A DNA stretch of 64,000 nucleotides from an uncultured Bacteroidia bacterium (GTDB lineage: Bacteria; Bacteroidota; Bacteroidia; J057; CALLMJ01), in contig CALLNY010000014.1 of NCBI GenBank assembly GCA_938005475.1, positions 1 through 64,000 on the forward strand, in the 5' to 3' direction. Below, in pieces: positions 49,552 to 57,832 of the stretch. Numbering within the stretch: position 1 is the stretch's first letter; every line of letters starts with the position of its first letter. The translations under genes and the position numbers were made by a program. The notes under the pieces are model-generated. The model was given only the letters and a program-made list of their open reading frames with translations, was not told the origin of the DNA and did no database searches.

Positions 49552-49621
49552 AGACTTTGACAAAAAGAAATTTACAGATAAATAGAAAAAAAACCTTCCC
49601 ATGGAAGGCAGTTAAAAAAAG

Positions 49622-49969
49622 TGGAGATGGTGGGACTTGAACCCACGTCCGGCGAAGCTAAAAGTATAACTTTCTCCATGCTCAGTTATTTGTTCTATTT
49701 CGGTTTTTCATACTACAAATAACAAAAGTATTTCAAACCTAGCTCTTTGAGAGTTTAAGTAGTATGAAGAGCATCTACTACCGAGGCAATGTCAGCGATG
49801 TCTAAAAGAAACCCATTGCCCAATTTCTAATAGACATTAGCCGCAGTTAGGCAGCTAAAGAATAAGAAGTATTGCCGTTTATGGCTGATAGCGTTTTTGA
49901 AAAGTGTTGCTATCATCACTTTGCATGCTTGTTATACCTCTAATCAACCCGTCAATTCCATTCATCCCC
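49622..49969 (-). ncRNA. ssrA: tmRNA
   Basis: 5' GGGGATGAATGGAATTGACGGG and 3' GGACGTGGGTTCAAGTCCCACCATCTCCA; 7-bp acceptor stem GGGGATG/CATCTCC; internal tag ORF ending ...YSLAA-stop (49847-49876). Confidence 0.95.
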
Positions 49970-50028
49970 AATTTTAAAGAACTTGTGATAAAATGTCTCA
50001 TCTAGCGAATGCAAAAATAATACCAAAA

Positions 50029-50586
50029 TTATTTTTTGTCAAGAGATACGAATTCAAAATTATGATTAGTAAAGATACAGATATCAGCGGCAATAGATAA
50101 ACTTTCTTTCACAATTTGATAAGCAGAAAGATGGGGAGCAAATTTTTTCATGGCGATAGCGGCAGATAAAGCATACATAGCCCCGGACCCCACAGCGGCA
50201 ATTTGATTATCGGGTTCTAAAACATCACCTGTTCCACTCACAATCAAAATTTCATTAGAAGAAGCTACCACTAACATAGCTTCCAACCTTCGTAAGAAAC
50301 GGTCAGTTCTCCAATCCTTAGCTAATTCTACAGCGGCTCTTTTCAAATTATTTTGGAATTGATTTAATTTATCTTCAAAACGCTCAATTAACGTAAAAGC
50401 ATCAGCTGTAGCCCCTGCAAAACCTGCTAAAATTTTACCGTTACCAATAATACGTACTTTCTTTACGTTGCTTTTAATAACGGTGTTTCCCATCGTGGCT
50501 TGTCCATCTGCACCTAATACAACCTCACCGTTGTGAATAATTCCGAGCACTGTGGTAGCATGAACAAAACTTTCTTTAGTGGGCAT
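50029..50586 (-). CDS. hslV: ATP-dependent protease subunit HslV
   Basis: '[40 protein letters not shown]', '[21 protein letters not shown]'. Confidence 0.97.
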   Translation of the reverse strand: MPTKESFVHATTVLGIIHNGEVVLGADGQATMGNTVIKSNVKKVRIIGNGKILAGFAGATADAFTLIERFEDKLNQFQNNLKRAAVELAKDWRTDRFLRRLEAMLVVASSNEILIVSGTGDVLEPDNQIAAVGSGAMYALSAAIAMKKFAPHLSAYQIVKESLSIAADICIFTNHNFEFVSLDKK

Positions 50587-51148
50587 GCAAATTTTGGTCT
50601 TTTATACTATGCTTGTTGTTGGCTTTATTGAAATGGTATACCTCACCGTAGTTGGGGTTTTTGAATTTTTTGAGCCAGTCAAGACGTTTTTTTAGTTTGG
50701 TAGCATCTACCATTAACTTTTGTTTATCAAATTTAGCTTGTTCTCGATTACTAAAATTGATGTCGTATTCTTCACTCATTACAATAGCTTCCTCCGGGCA
50801 AACTTCTTCACATAAACCACAATAAATACAACGAAGCATATCAATTTCAAATTTTACAGGATAACGCTCTTTAACATTTTCGGTTTCTCCTGCCTGCATA
50901 CTAATCGCTAAGGGAGGACATACTCTTGCACATAAACCGCATGCAACACATCGCTCTACTCCGTTCTCCGCAACTAAAACAGGTCTTCCTCTGAATTCTG
51001 GACCTAAAATAACTTTTTTTTCTGGATACTCCAAGGTAACCTTGGGTCTAAACATATGTTTAAATGTAAACCACATGCCTTTCAATACGGGTAGTACATA
51101 GGTTCTTTCCCAAAAATTTAGCGTTCTTTCTTTTGATAACTGTGCCAT
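50576..51148 (-). CDS. nuoI: NADH-quinone oxidoreductase subunit I (2x 4Fe-4S ferredoxin)
   Basis: '[23 protein letters not shown]', '[18 protein letters not shown]', '[20 protein letters not shown]'. Confidence 0.92.
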   Translation of the reverse strand: MAQLSKERTLNFWERTYVLPVLKGMWFTFKHMFRPKVTLEYPEKKVILGPEFRGRPVLVAENGVERCVACGLCARVCPPLAISMQAGETENVKERYPVKFEIDMLRCIYCGLCEEVCPEEAIVMSEEYDINFSNREQAKFDKQKLMVDATKLKKRLDWLKKFKNPNYGEVYHFNKANNKHSIKDQNLHAH

Positions 51149-51264
51149 AACTTAAATGCTTTACGTCTTTAATAAGGAACAAAAGTACATAATAAAAGAT
51201 TTGAATAAAAATTTTTTTATTTTAAGTTTGGTACAAGCTTTCACAAAAAATTTGAATAATAGGT

Positions 51265-51936
51265 TTATGGAATACTTTCAAGGTCTTCAAAAGAGATATC
51301 TAATAATTCGTATTGTTGGTAGTTTTGAAAATCATAATGCCACCATTCGTGTTCATTAGCTTTAAAACCGTGTTTTTCCATAATTCTTTTCAATAAGTTA
51401 CGGTTATTGATAAAGGAACGCTGTACATTGTAGTATTGGTGTGATGCTTTAATGTTAAATTCATCATATTGAGAGGGCATAGGCACTTCTGTAGAGTCTT
51501 CGATATTTACAAGGGTTAAATCTACAGCAGTAGCACGGTTATGAACTGATCCGTAAACGGGGTTCGCAACATAGGGAGAGCCATTAGTCAATTGCCACAT
51601 TTTTCGGGTAACGGAGTAGGGTCTGTAGGCGTCATATATTTTCAAGGAAAGTCCGAGCGGTTCAATTTCTTTTTGAATATTTGTAAGCGCCAATGCAACA
51701 GGAAAACGTGCATAGGCTTTTGCTTTACTGTAAATAGGAAACTTTAAAAAATTATTTGAGGTTGCATAGCGAATATCAATCATAATAGAAGGGCAGAATT
51801 TTTTTATGTCTACTAAGGTTTTACTAGGGTCCTTTTGTATAAGCTTTATATAATCGTTCAACGATGAAACCACATAAGGCTGATGAAAACTGGAAAGTAG
51901 AACGAACACAAAAAAACTAATTATTCTCCATTTCAT
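51265..51936 (-). CDS. M15 family D-alanyl-D-alanine dipeptidase (VanX/DdpX-like)
   Basis: 'IMIDIRYATSNNF', 'IYDAYRPYSV', 'GSVHNRATAVDLTLV', 'NEHEWWHYDF'; signal peptide. Confidence 0.93.
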   Translation of the reverse strand: MKWRIISFFVFVLLSSFHQPYVVSSLNDYIKLIQKDPSKTLVDIKKFCPSIMIDIRYATSNNFLKFPIYSKAKAYARFPVALALTNIQKEIEPLGLSLKIYDAYRPYSVTRKMWQLTNGSPYVANPVYGSVHNRATAVDLTLVNIEDSTEVPMPSQYDEFNIKASHQYYNVQRSFINNRNLLKRIMEKHGFKANEHEWWHYDFQNYQQYELLDISFEDLESIP

Positions 51937-52591
51937 CTTGTGATAAGATTTTTCTTTTTCGGGATTTTGCTCTTTCTTTTAAAAAGGTTCTCATGATAGG
52001 AATGGTGGTAACAATAATCAAAAAGATTATAATGTATTCTAAATAATGTTTAATTTCGGGAACAAAAACTCCTAAAAAGTAACCAATTAAAATTAGAGAA
52101 AAGACCCAGAGAACACCTCCTATAATATTAAAAAAAATAAATTTTTTATATTCGAGGTTAGCAACGCCCGCTAAAATCGGAGCAAAAGTTCTGATGATGG
52201 GTAAAAACCTTCCTAATACTAATGCTTTTCCTCCGTGTTTATCATAAAATTGTTTCGTAAGGGTTACGTACTCGGGTTTAAATAATAAAGATTCTTTTTT
52301 TTTGAATAGAGCTTTGCCCATTTTTTTTCCTACGTAATACCCAAAACTATCGCCCAGAACAGCGGCTGAAGTAACAGCAATTAGGACTGAGACAATAGAG
52401 TGGTCTAAAATACCCGTTGCCGTGAGTAGTCCCGCGGTAAAAAGTAAGGAGTCGCCTGGCAAAAAAAAACCAACCATAACTCCTGTCTCAGCAAAAATAA
52501 CCAAAACCAGCAACGGTAGTCCACCATAATGGATAATGCTCTGTGGATGGGTTAGTTCTTTAATAAAATCAACAACAGTTTCCCAACTCAT
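51917..52591 (-). CDS. DedA family membrane protein, copy 2
   Basis: 'FAETGVMVGFFLPGDSLLFTAGLL', 'GDSFGYYVGKKMGKALF', 'GGKALVLGRFLPIIRTFAPILAGVANL'. Confidence 0.93.
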   Translation of the reverse strand: MSWETVVDFIKELTHPQSIIHYGGLPLLVLVIFAETGVMVGFFLPGDSLLFTAGLLTATGILDHSIVSVLIAVTSAAVLGDSFGYYVGKKMGKALFKKKESLLFKPEYVTLTKQFYDKHGGKALVLGRFLPIIRTFAPILAGVANLEYKKFIFFNIIGGVLWVFSLILIGYFLGVFVPEIKHYLEYIIIFLIIVTTIPIMRTFLKERAKSRKRKILSQDEMENN

Positions 52592-52613
52592 GAAATTTAT
52601 ACTGCAAAGATAG

Positions 52614-53285
52614 TTATTTTTTTACTTTTTGGTATTCATTTCTTAAATTTTCTACAATTTTGGTTTGTTCCATAATTTGTTTTTCTTTTTCGGCTTGTTT
52701 CTTTTTATTGGCTTCAATATTTTCCTCTTCTTTTTTTATAGTATTTTTGGCTTCTTCAATATTTTTCAGACTTTTAGACTGCTCTTGTTCAAGGTCTTTT
52801 TTCTCTTTTTCATAGTTCTTTAAGACTTTTTCAGCTTGCTCTAAACGATTTTTTAAATCATTTTTAATTACAGATTTCCCAAATTCCAAAAGATGCCCTT
52901 CCATAATTTTGTATTTATCGGCATGCATTTGGGTATTTAAAAAAGCTCCCCCCAAATCCACAAACATCACTAATTTTTGGGCTTTCCCTTTATTTATTAC
53001 TTTTGCATATATATCGATTGTGTTAGCGGATACCTCTTTAATAAAAGCATCATCCGAGAAAACTTCATTATTCTTTTTATCGATTTTGGTTTTCCCTTTA
53101 AATTTATCTACCCAATCTTTAAATTCTTTAAGCAGAAAATCTTCCGATACCTCTGGAAATTCAATTGCAAGACCTTTCTGTGTACCTTTGCTCATACCCT
53201 CTAAAACTTCATCCACTCGAAGATTTTGTGCCTCTAAAAAGCTCGTAAATAAAATAATAATCCATAAGGTTACAATTTCTATCAT
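52614..53285 (-). CDS. Secreted protein with C-terminal coiled coil, unknown function (ORF-track start 53441 is probably too long)
   Basis: Signal-like 'MIEIVTLWIIILFTSFLEAQNLRV'; Lys/Glu heptad-rich C-terminal region. Confidence 0.6.
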   Translation of the reverse strand: MIEIVTLWIIILFTSFLEAQNLRVDEVLEGMSKGTQKGLAIEFPEVSEDFLLKEFKDWVDKFKGKTKIDKKNNEVFSDDAFIKEVSANTIDIYAKVINKGKAQKLVMFVDLGGAFLNTQMHADKYKIMEGHLLEFGKSVIKNDLKNRLEQAEKVLKNYEKEKKDLEQEQSKSLKNIEEAKNTIKKEEENIEANKKKQAEKEKQIMEQTKIVENLRNEYQKVKK

Positions 53286-53400
53286 AAATAATAAGACGTT
53301 TATGCATGCAAATATAACAAATAATGTGCTGTCCTCCACGAAAATTTTTATTATGTGAAATATTTTTTTTGAAATGTGGATTGTATAACAAAAATATCCA

Positions 53401-53408
53401 TAATTTTG
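53401..53408 (+). promoter_or_regulatory. -7 element TAATTTTG
   Basis: 33 nt before ATG 53442. Confidence 0.4.
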
Positions 53409-53441
53409 CAACAAAATAGATAAACAAAATATATAACCCAT

Positions 53442-53894
53442 ATGAATAAGTACATATTGCTTTTATTAGTTTTATTTTTAAATATCTTTTCGTCCTACGG
53501 GCAAGACATGAAGAATGCGGCAAACGTAAATTATGTCTTAGGCGATTTAGAAGTTTTAGACAAAATCGATTTAACAAAAATCTATGTTGCTAAGCTGAAC
53601 AAATTATCCAGTATTACTCCTTACATTCCTTTTGGTGAATTACAACCCAAAACTCCAGCAGAACTAAGAATACCCGCTACCAGTATCAACGAAAAAGCTA
53701 TGGAAAGTTATAGTAAAACAATCCAGGCTTACAATCAAGATTCTGATGCGGCTTTGAGTAATCTAATTCCTTATGCTGACAAAAAAGATATCATGGATGC
53801 CATCATGTTCATGCAAGAAATGATTGCTAAAATTGAATCAATGGGAGAAAAAATTAAAAATCAGTACAAAAAGGGTGGAAACTCTACCGAATAA
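53442..53894 (+). CDS. Small secreted protein of unknown function, paralog A
   Basis: Signal peptide; 'VLGDLE.LDK.DLTK.YVAKLN.L', 'PY.DKKDIMDAIMFMQE'. Confidence 0.75.
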   Translation: MNKYILLLLVLFLNIFSSYGQDMKNAANVNYVLGDLEVLDKIDLTKIYVAKLNKLSSITPYIPFGELQPKTPAELRIPATSINEKAMESYSKTIQAYNQDSDAALSNLIPYADKKDIMDAIMFMQEMIAKIESMGEKIKNQYKKGGNSTE

Positions 53895-54009
53895 CTTATT
53901 TTTTATCTATTGTATGATTACTAGCTGATTTAAGTATCAGCGATTCTTTGGAATTTTACTTTGTAAAATAATTTTCAATAAATTTTGATAAATAAAAATA
54001 ACATAAGAT

Positions 54010-54447
54010 ATGAAAAAATATTTTTTAACAATTTTTGTGTTCATTGCATTGATTTCTAATATCTTTGCACAAACTAACCAACCAGATATGGTTTATGTAC
54101 TTGGTGACTTGGAAAAAATGGACAAGTTACAACTCACCAAGGTTTATCTAGCGAAATTGAACCGTTTAGTAAGAGTAAGTCCTTATATGTCTTTTGGTGT
54201 AATTGAACCTAGAGATACTAAAACTTTAAGAATCCCCTCTCACTCAATCAATGAAAAAAATATGGCTAACTACAAAAAGAAAGAAAAAGAATTCAATAAA
54301 GTAGTAGAAGACAACCTTTACAATATTATACCATATTCTGACAAAAAAGACATTATGGACGCTATCATGTTCATGCAAGAAACCATCCTCAAAATTGAAA
54401 GTATGAGCGAACGTATTCGCAACAACAACATGCCTGAAGCCCAATAA
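54010..54447 (+). CDS. Small secreted protein of unknown function, paralog B
   Basis: Signal peptide; shares 'YVLGDLE', 'SINEK', 'DKKDIMDAIMFMQE' with 53442-53894. Confidence 0.75.
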   Translation: MKKYFLTIFVFIALISNIFAQTNQPDMVYVLGDLEKMDKLQLTKVYLAKLNRLVRVSPYMSFGVIEPRDTKTLRIPSHSINEKNMANYKKKEKEFNKVVEDNLYNIIPYSDKKDIMDAIMFMQETILKIESMSERIRNNNMPEAQ

Positions 54448-54470
54448 ACTTAATGTAATTTAATTTCATT

Positions 54471-54505
54471 AAAGACTACCAGAATTTATAGGTAGTCTTT
54501 TTAAT
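54471..54505 (+). terminator. Intrinsic terminator
   Basis: AAAGACTACC-N10-GGTAGTCTTT followed by TT; 10-bp perfect stem. Confidence 0.8.
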
Positions 54506-54520
54506 TATTTTCTTTTTGAA

Positions 54521-55777
54521 ATGAAAAACGTAGAAATTATTGCTATTGGAACAGAAGTGCTAATTGGTCAAACTATTGATACCAACAGTGCCTGGATAGG
54601 AGAAAAACTTCAGATGGTTGGGCTTAACATTTTCAGGAAAACTACTATTGTTGATACTCCTGAATTGATAATACAAACATTACAAAAGGCTTATGAAGAA
54701 AATGATATTATCATTACAACAGGAGGGTTAGGACCTACGAAAGATGATATCACGAAAACCGCAATAGCAAAATGGTTAAACAAAAAATTGGTTTATCATG
54801 AAGCATCTGTTCAACATATTCAAGCATTTTATAAAAAAAGGAATCGTGAAGCCAATGAACTAGTGTTGAAAATGGCACTAATATTAGAAGGTAGTGAAGG
54901 GTTTGTGAATCCCGTAGGTGCTTCTCCTGGAATGATGATTCCGCTTCCTAACCACAAAGTTTTGTTTTGTCTTCCCGGTGTCCCAACTGAAATGAAAGCA
55001 ATCTTTCAAACTTATGTAATGGAGATACTTAAAGCCCTCTCCCAAAGATATACCGAACACTTTCATTTACATCTAACCGGTTTACCAGAATCACAAGCAT
55101 CATTTTTGTTAAAAGATTTTGAAAATTCTCTTCCTGAATACATGTCAATCGCATATTTACCGAGCTATAAACTACTTAAAATGCGTTTGGATTTAAATAT
55201 AGAGAAAGATAATGAACATGCTAAACAAGAATTTAAAGAAAAATGCCAAGAAATGAGTAGTATTTTAGAGGACTACATTATTTCTTATGAACAAGAGACT
55301 CTGGAAGAGGTAGTCTTCCGCTTACTTTTAGAACAAAATAAAACGCTTGGAATAGCGGAATCATGTACAGGGGGAAATTTAATTGGTAGTTTAGTAAAAT
55401 TAAGTGGTATTTCAAAAGTTTTAATAGGAGGAATAGTAGCATACAGTAACTCAGTAAAACAGAAGCAATTAGGGGTTTCTCATGAAATATTAGAAAATTA
55501 TGGAGCAGTTTCAGAGCACTGTGCCTTGCAAATGGCAAAAGGTGTCAAAAACGCTATCCAATCTGACATAGGCATTGCAACCACCGGTATCGCAGGTCCA
55601 GACGGTGGAACCGACTTAAAGCCTGTTGGAACCGTTTGTATTGCATTATTTACAAAAAATTTTGAATTTGTCAAAACCTATCATTTAGGAAATAATCCTC
55701 GTGAAATTTTTATAGAACGTGTCATTGCTATAGCGTTAGAGAACTTAAGAAGATATCTACTTGGCAAACCTTTGTGA
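54521..55777 (+). CDS. cinA: CinA family protein (nicotinamide-nucleotide amidohydrolase)
   Basis: 'VEIIAIGTEVLIGQTIDTNSAWIGEKL', 'TGGLGPTKDDITK', 'GIAESCTGGNLIGSLV', 'ATTGIAGPDGGTDLKPVGTV'. Confidence 0.96.
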   Translation: MKNVEIIAIGTEVLIGQTIDTNSAWIGEKLQMVGLNIFRKTTIVDTPELIIQTLQKAYEENDIIITTGGLGPTKDDITKTAIAKWLNKKLVYHEASVQHIQAFYKKRNREANELVLKMALILEGSEGFVNPVGASPGMMIPLPNHKVLFCLPGVPTEMKAIFQTYVMEILKALSQRYTEHFHLHLTGLPESQASFLLKDFENSLPEYMSIAYLPSYKLLKMRLDLNIEKDNEHAKQEFKEKCQEMSSILEDYIISYEQETLEEVVFRLLLEQNKTLGIAESCTGGNLIGSLVKLSGISKVLIGGIVAYSNSVKQKQLGVSHEILENYGAVSEHCALQMAKGVKNAIQSDIGIATTGIAGPDGGTDLKPVGTVCIALFTKNFEFVKTYHLGNNPREIFIERVIAIALENLRRYLLGKPL

Positions 55778-55778
55778 T

Positions 55779-57746
55779 TTAAAATTTTAAAATATTTTTT
55801 AACTTTTCAAAATGTTCTGAATTTTTTCGTATAAAAATGAGAATATCACTCGTTTGAAATTGATAAAAACCATCGGAATAATATTGTTTGTTATTAGGGC
55901 AGTACCAAGTTTCTTTGGGTAGAAACACTTCTATTTTGGGGGTATCAAAGTAAGGATAAATCAATAAATCCTTACCTACTAAAAAGCCGTGATGGGTTTT
56001 CCATGAAGCCTCTAAATCAGGATATTCTAACAATAAATGCCGAACCACTGGTAAGCCAGTTTGCACCGCTTCTTGTACATACTGTTGAAAATAAAATTTC
56101 AATTGAAAATGAATTTTTGCCCACAAAGTAAAATGAGCTATAGCACTATCATGAGTATAAAATTGATAGTTTTTTTTAGGGATTAGTCCTTCATGCGTCC
56201 TGAAAATAGGGAAGAAAGCAGACATTTCCGTCCATTTTTGCATAAGTTTCGGTGTTCTTAGATATTTTGGGGTAAATCCGAAATTTATATTTGTATAACC
56301 TCCAATATCAGCGTGATTGATAGCAAAACCCGATAATCCGCCTGTTAAAATACCTGTTAAAGCGGAAGGCATACCATCATGTTTTTGAAAAGAGGTCATT
56401 TGGTCTCCTGCCCATAAGCTGTTCATGTTTTGAGCGCTGCCACTGAAAGCAGAACGATTAAAAAATAATATCGTAGTGTCTAATCCTAATTCTTGAATAG
56501 CTTCGCGGTTAATTTTAGCCCATTCTACAACATATTGATTATGAAATTCTTTTGATTTGCCGTAATATATTTTTGCTTTATATGGTAACCACTCCCCAAA
56601 ATCTGCCATCCAACCACTTAAACCGTTGTTAATCATTTGATTTTGGATTACAGATTTTATCCATTGTCGCGTTGCGGGATTCGATAAATCTATTAAGTAT
56701 GCTTTGAATCCACCCACCTTAATTTTATAGGGTTTATTTTTAACATTTTTAACTAAAAAATTTTTTTGAATAGCTTCTTTGGCTAAACTTCCTTTTGTAG
56801 ATAAAAAAGGGTTAATATATCCCAACACTTTAATATTAAAATGTTTGTTTAAGCTATCACAATAGTTTTTAAAATCTGGATACTGTTTGAGGTTGGGGAG
56901 CCAGTTCCATTGTAAACGAGAACCATAGAAAGTTTTTCTTTTTCCTACCCAATCTTGAATCCACAGGGCAGATATTGGGTGTTCATACTTTTGTAGTTCC
57001 TCTAAAATTTTATTACATTTGTTTTTACCACCTTGCAATCCTAACCAAGAGCCATAAGCCCATTCAGGTAAAGAATGAAATCTACCTATAATTTGTGTAA
57101 ATTTTTGTAATAATTCTTTGGGGCTTTGTCCATAAAAAATATGCATCGTTACGGCAGTATCCCAAATTTCCCAAGTAAAATATTCTGTACTTTCAAAATT
57201 GATTATTTGATAATTCGGAGATGAACAGTAAATCCCACGATTTTTATTAGAAAAAATAAAGGGAACAGGAGCATAAGTTGTGAACTCATTACCTTGAATA
57301 CCCAGTTTTTTTGTAAGTTTAGAAACAGGCATATCACCTCTGCCTATACCTTGCTCTTCCACCCAAATCGGAACTTTATGCCCATTTAAAATTACATGAG
57401 AAAATTGCTCCCCTCCTCCTATAAAAAGTTCATTTTTTAAGGTTTTAAATTTTATTTGTATTCGATTAAATTTTGAAGTCTGAATTTTTAACTCAAATCC
57501 ATATTCTTTATCGTAAATTTGTACGCTATGATATTCGCCATCAAAAGAATACGATTTATTGATAACCATTTTATGAAGATGAAAAAAGGAATTTGATTTT
57601 TTATCCTTGAAATGATAACTAGCCATTTTTTCTTTGACTTTTTCTTTACCTACTTGGAAATGTATATTTTCAATTTCAAAGGATTGTGAAAAAATATTTT
57701 GAAAAGCAATGATTGACAGCAACCCCAAAAAGATTAGAGTATTCAT
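55779..57746 (-). CDS. Glycoside hydrolase family 31, YihQ/sulfoquinovosidase-like
   Basis: Signal peptide; 'LWIQDWVGKRKTFYGSRLQWNW', 'GLSGWMADFGEWLPYKAKIYYG', 'NRSAFSGSAQNMNSLWAGDQMTSF'. Confidence 0.88.
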   Translation of the reverse strand: MNTLIFLGLLSIIAFQNIFSQSFEIENIHFQVGKEKVKEKMASYHFKDKKSNSFFHLHKMVINKSYSFDGEYHSVQIYDKEYGFELKIQTSKFNRIQIKFKTLKNELFIGGGEQFSHVILNGHKVPIWVEEQGIGRGDMPVSKLTKKLGIQGNEFTTYAPVPFIFSNKNRGIYCSSPNYQIINFESTEYFTWEIWDTAVTMHIFYGQSPKELLQKFTQIIGRFHSLPEWAYGSWLGLQGGKNKCNKILEELQKYEHPISALWIQDWVGKRKTFYGSRLQWNWLPNLKQYPDFKNYCDSLNKHFNIKVLGYINPFLSTKGSLAKEAIQKNFLVKNVKNKPYKIKVGGFKAYLIDLSNPATRQWIKSVIQNQMINNGLSGWMADFGEWLPYKAKIYYGKSKEFHNQYVVEWAKINREAIQELGLDTTILFFNRSAFSGSAQNMNSLWAGDQMTSFQKHDGMPSALTGILTGGLSGFAINHADIGGYTNINFGFTPKYLRTPKLMQKWTEMSAFFPIFRTHEGLIPKKNYQFYTHDSAIAHFTLWAKIHFQLKFYFQQYVQEAVQTGLPVVRHLLLEYPDLEASWKTHHGFLVGKDLLIYPYFDTPKIEVFLPKETWYCPNNKQYYSDGFYQFQTSDILIFIRKNSEHFEKLKNILKF

Positions 57747-57804
57747 ACATTCGCAAAAATCGTAATTTTTAGTTATAGGTGTTATATGTAGCGGATAAAA
57801 TATT

Positions 57805-57812
57805 TAAATTTG
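57805..57812 (+). promoter_or_regulatory. -7 element TAAATTTG upstream of uvrA
   Basis: 20 nt before ATG 57833. Confidence 0.4.
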
Positions 57813-57832
57813 CGTTCAGATAGAATTACGGG

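Noticed and set aside
49621-49660. tRNA-like 3' end (GGTTCAAGTCCCACCATCTCC)
   Set aside because: Belongs to tmRNA: pairs with GGGGATG 340 nt away and there is no anticodon arm nearby.
52909-53577. Overlapping ORFs 52909..53358 (+), 52977..53204 (+), 53209..53577 (-)
   Set aside because: Antisense or frame-shifted to the coiled-coil protein and paralog A; the latter have signal peptides and promoter context.
53924-53941. Small hairpin GCTGAT-N6-ATCAGC after paralog A
   Set aside because: Only a 6-bp stem with a weak T-run; not convincing as a terminator.
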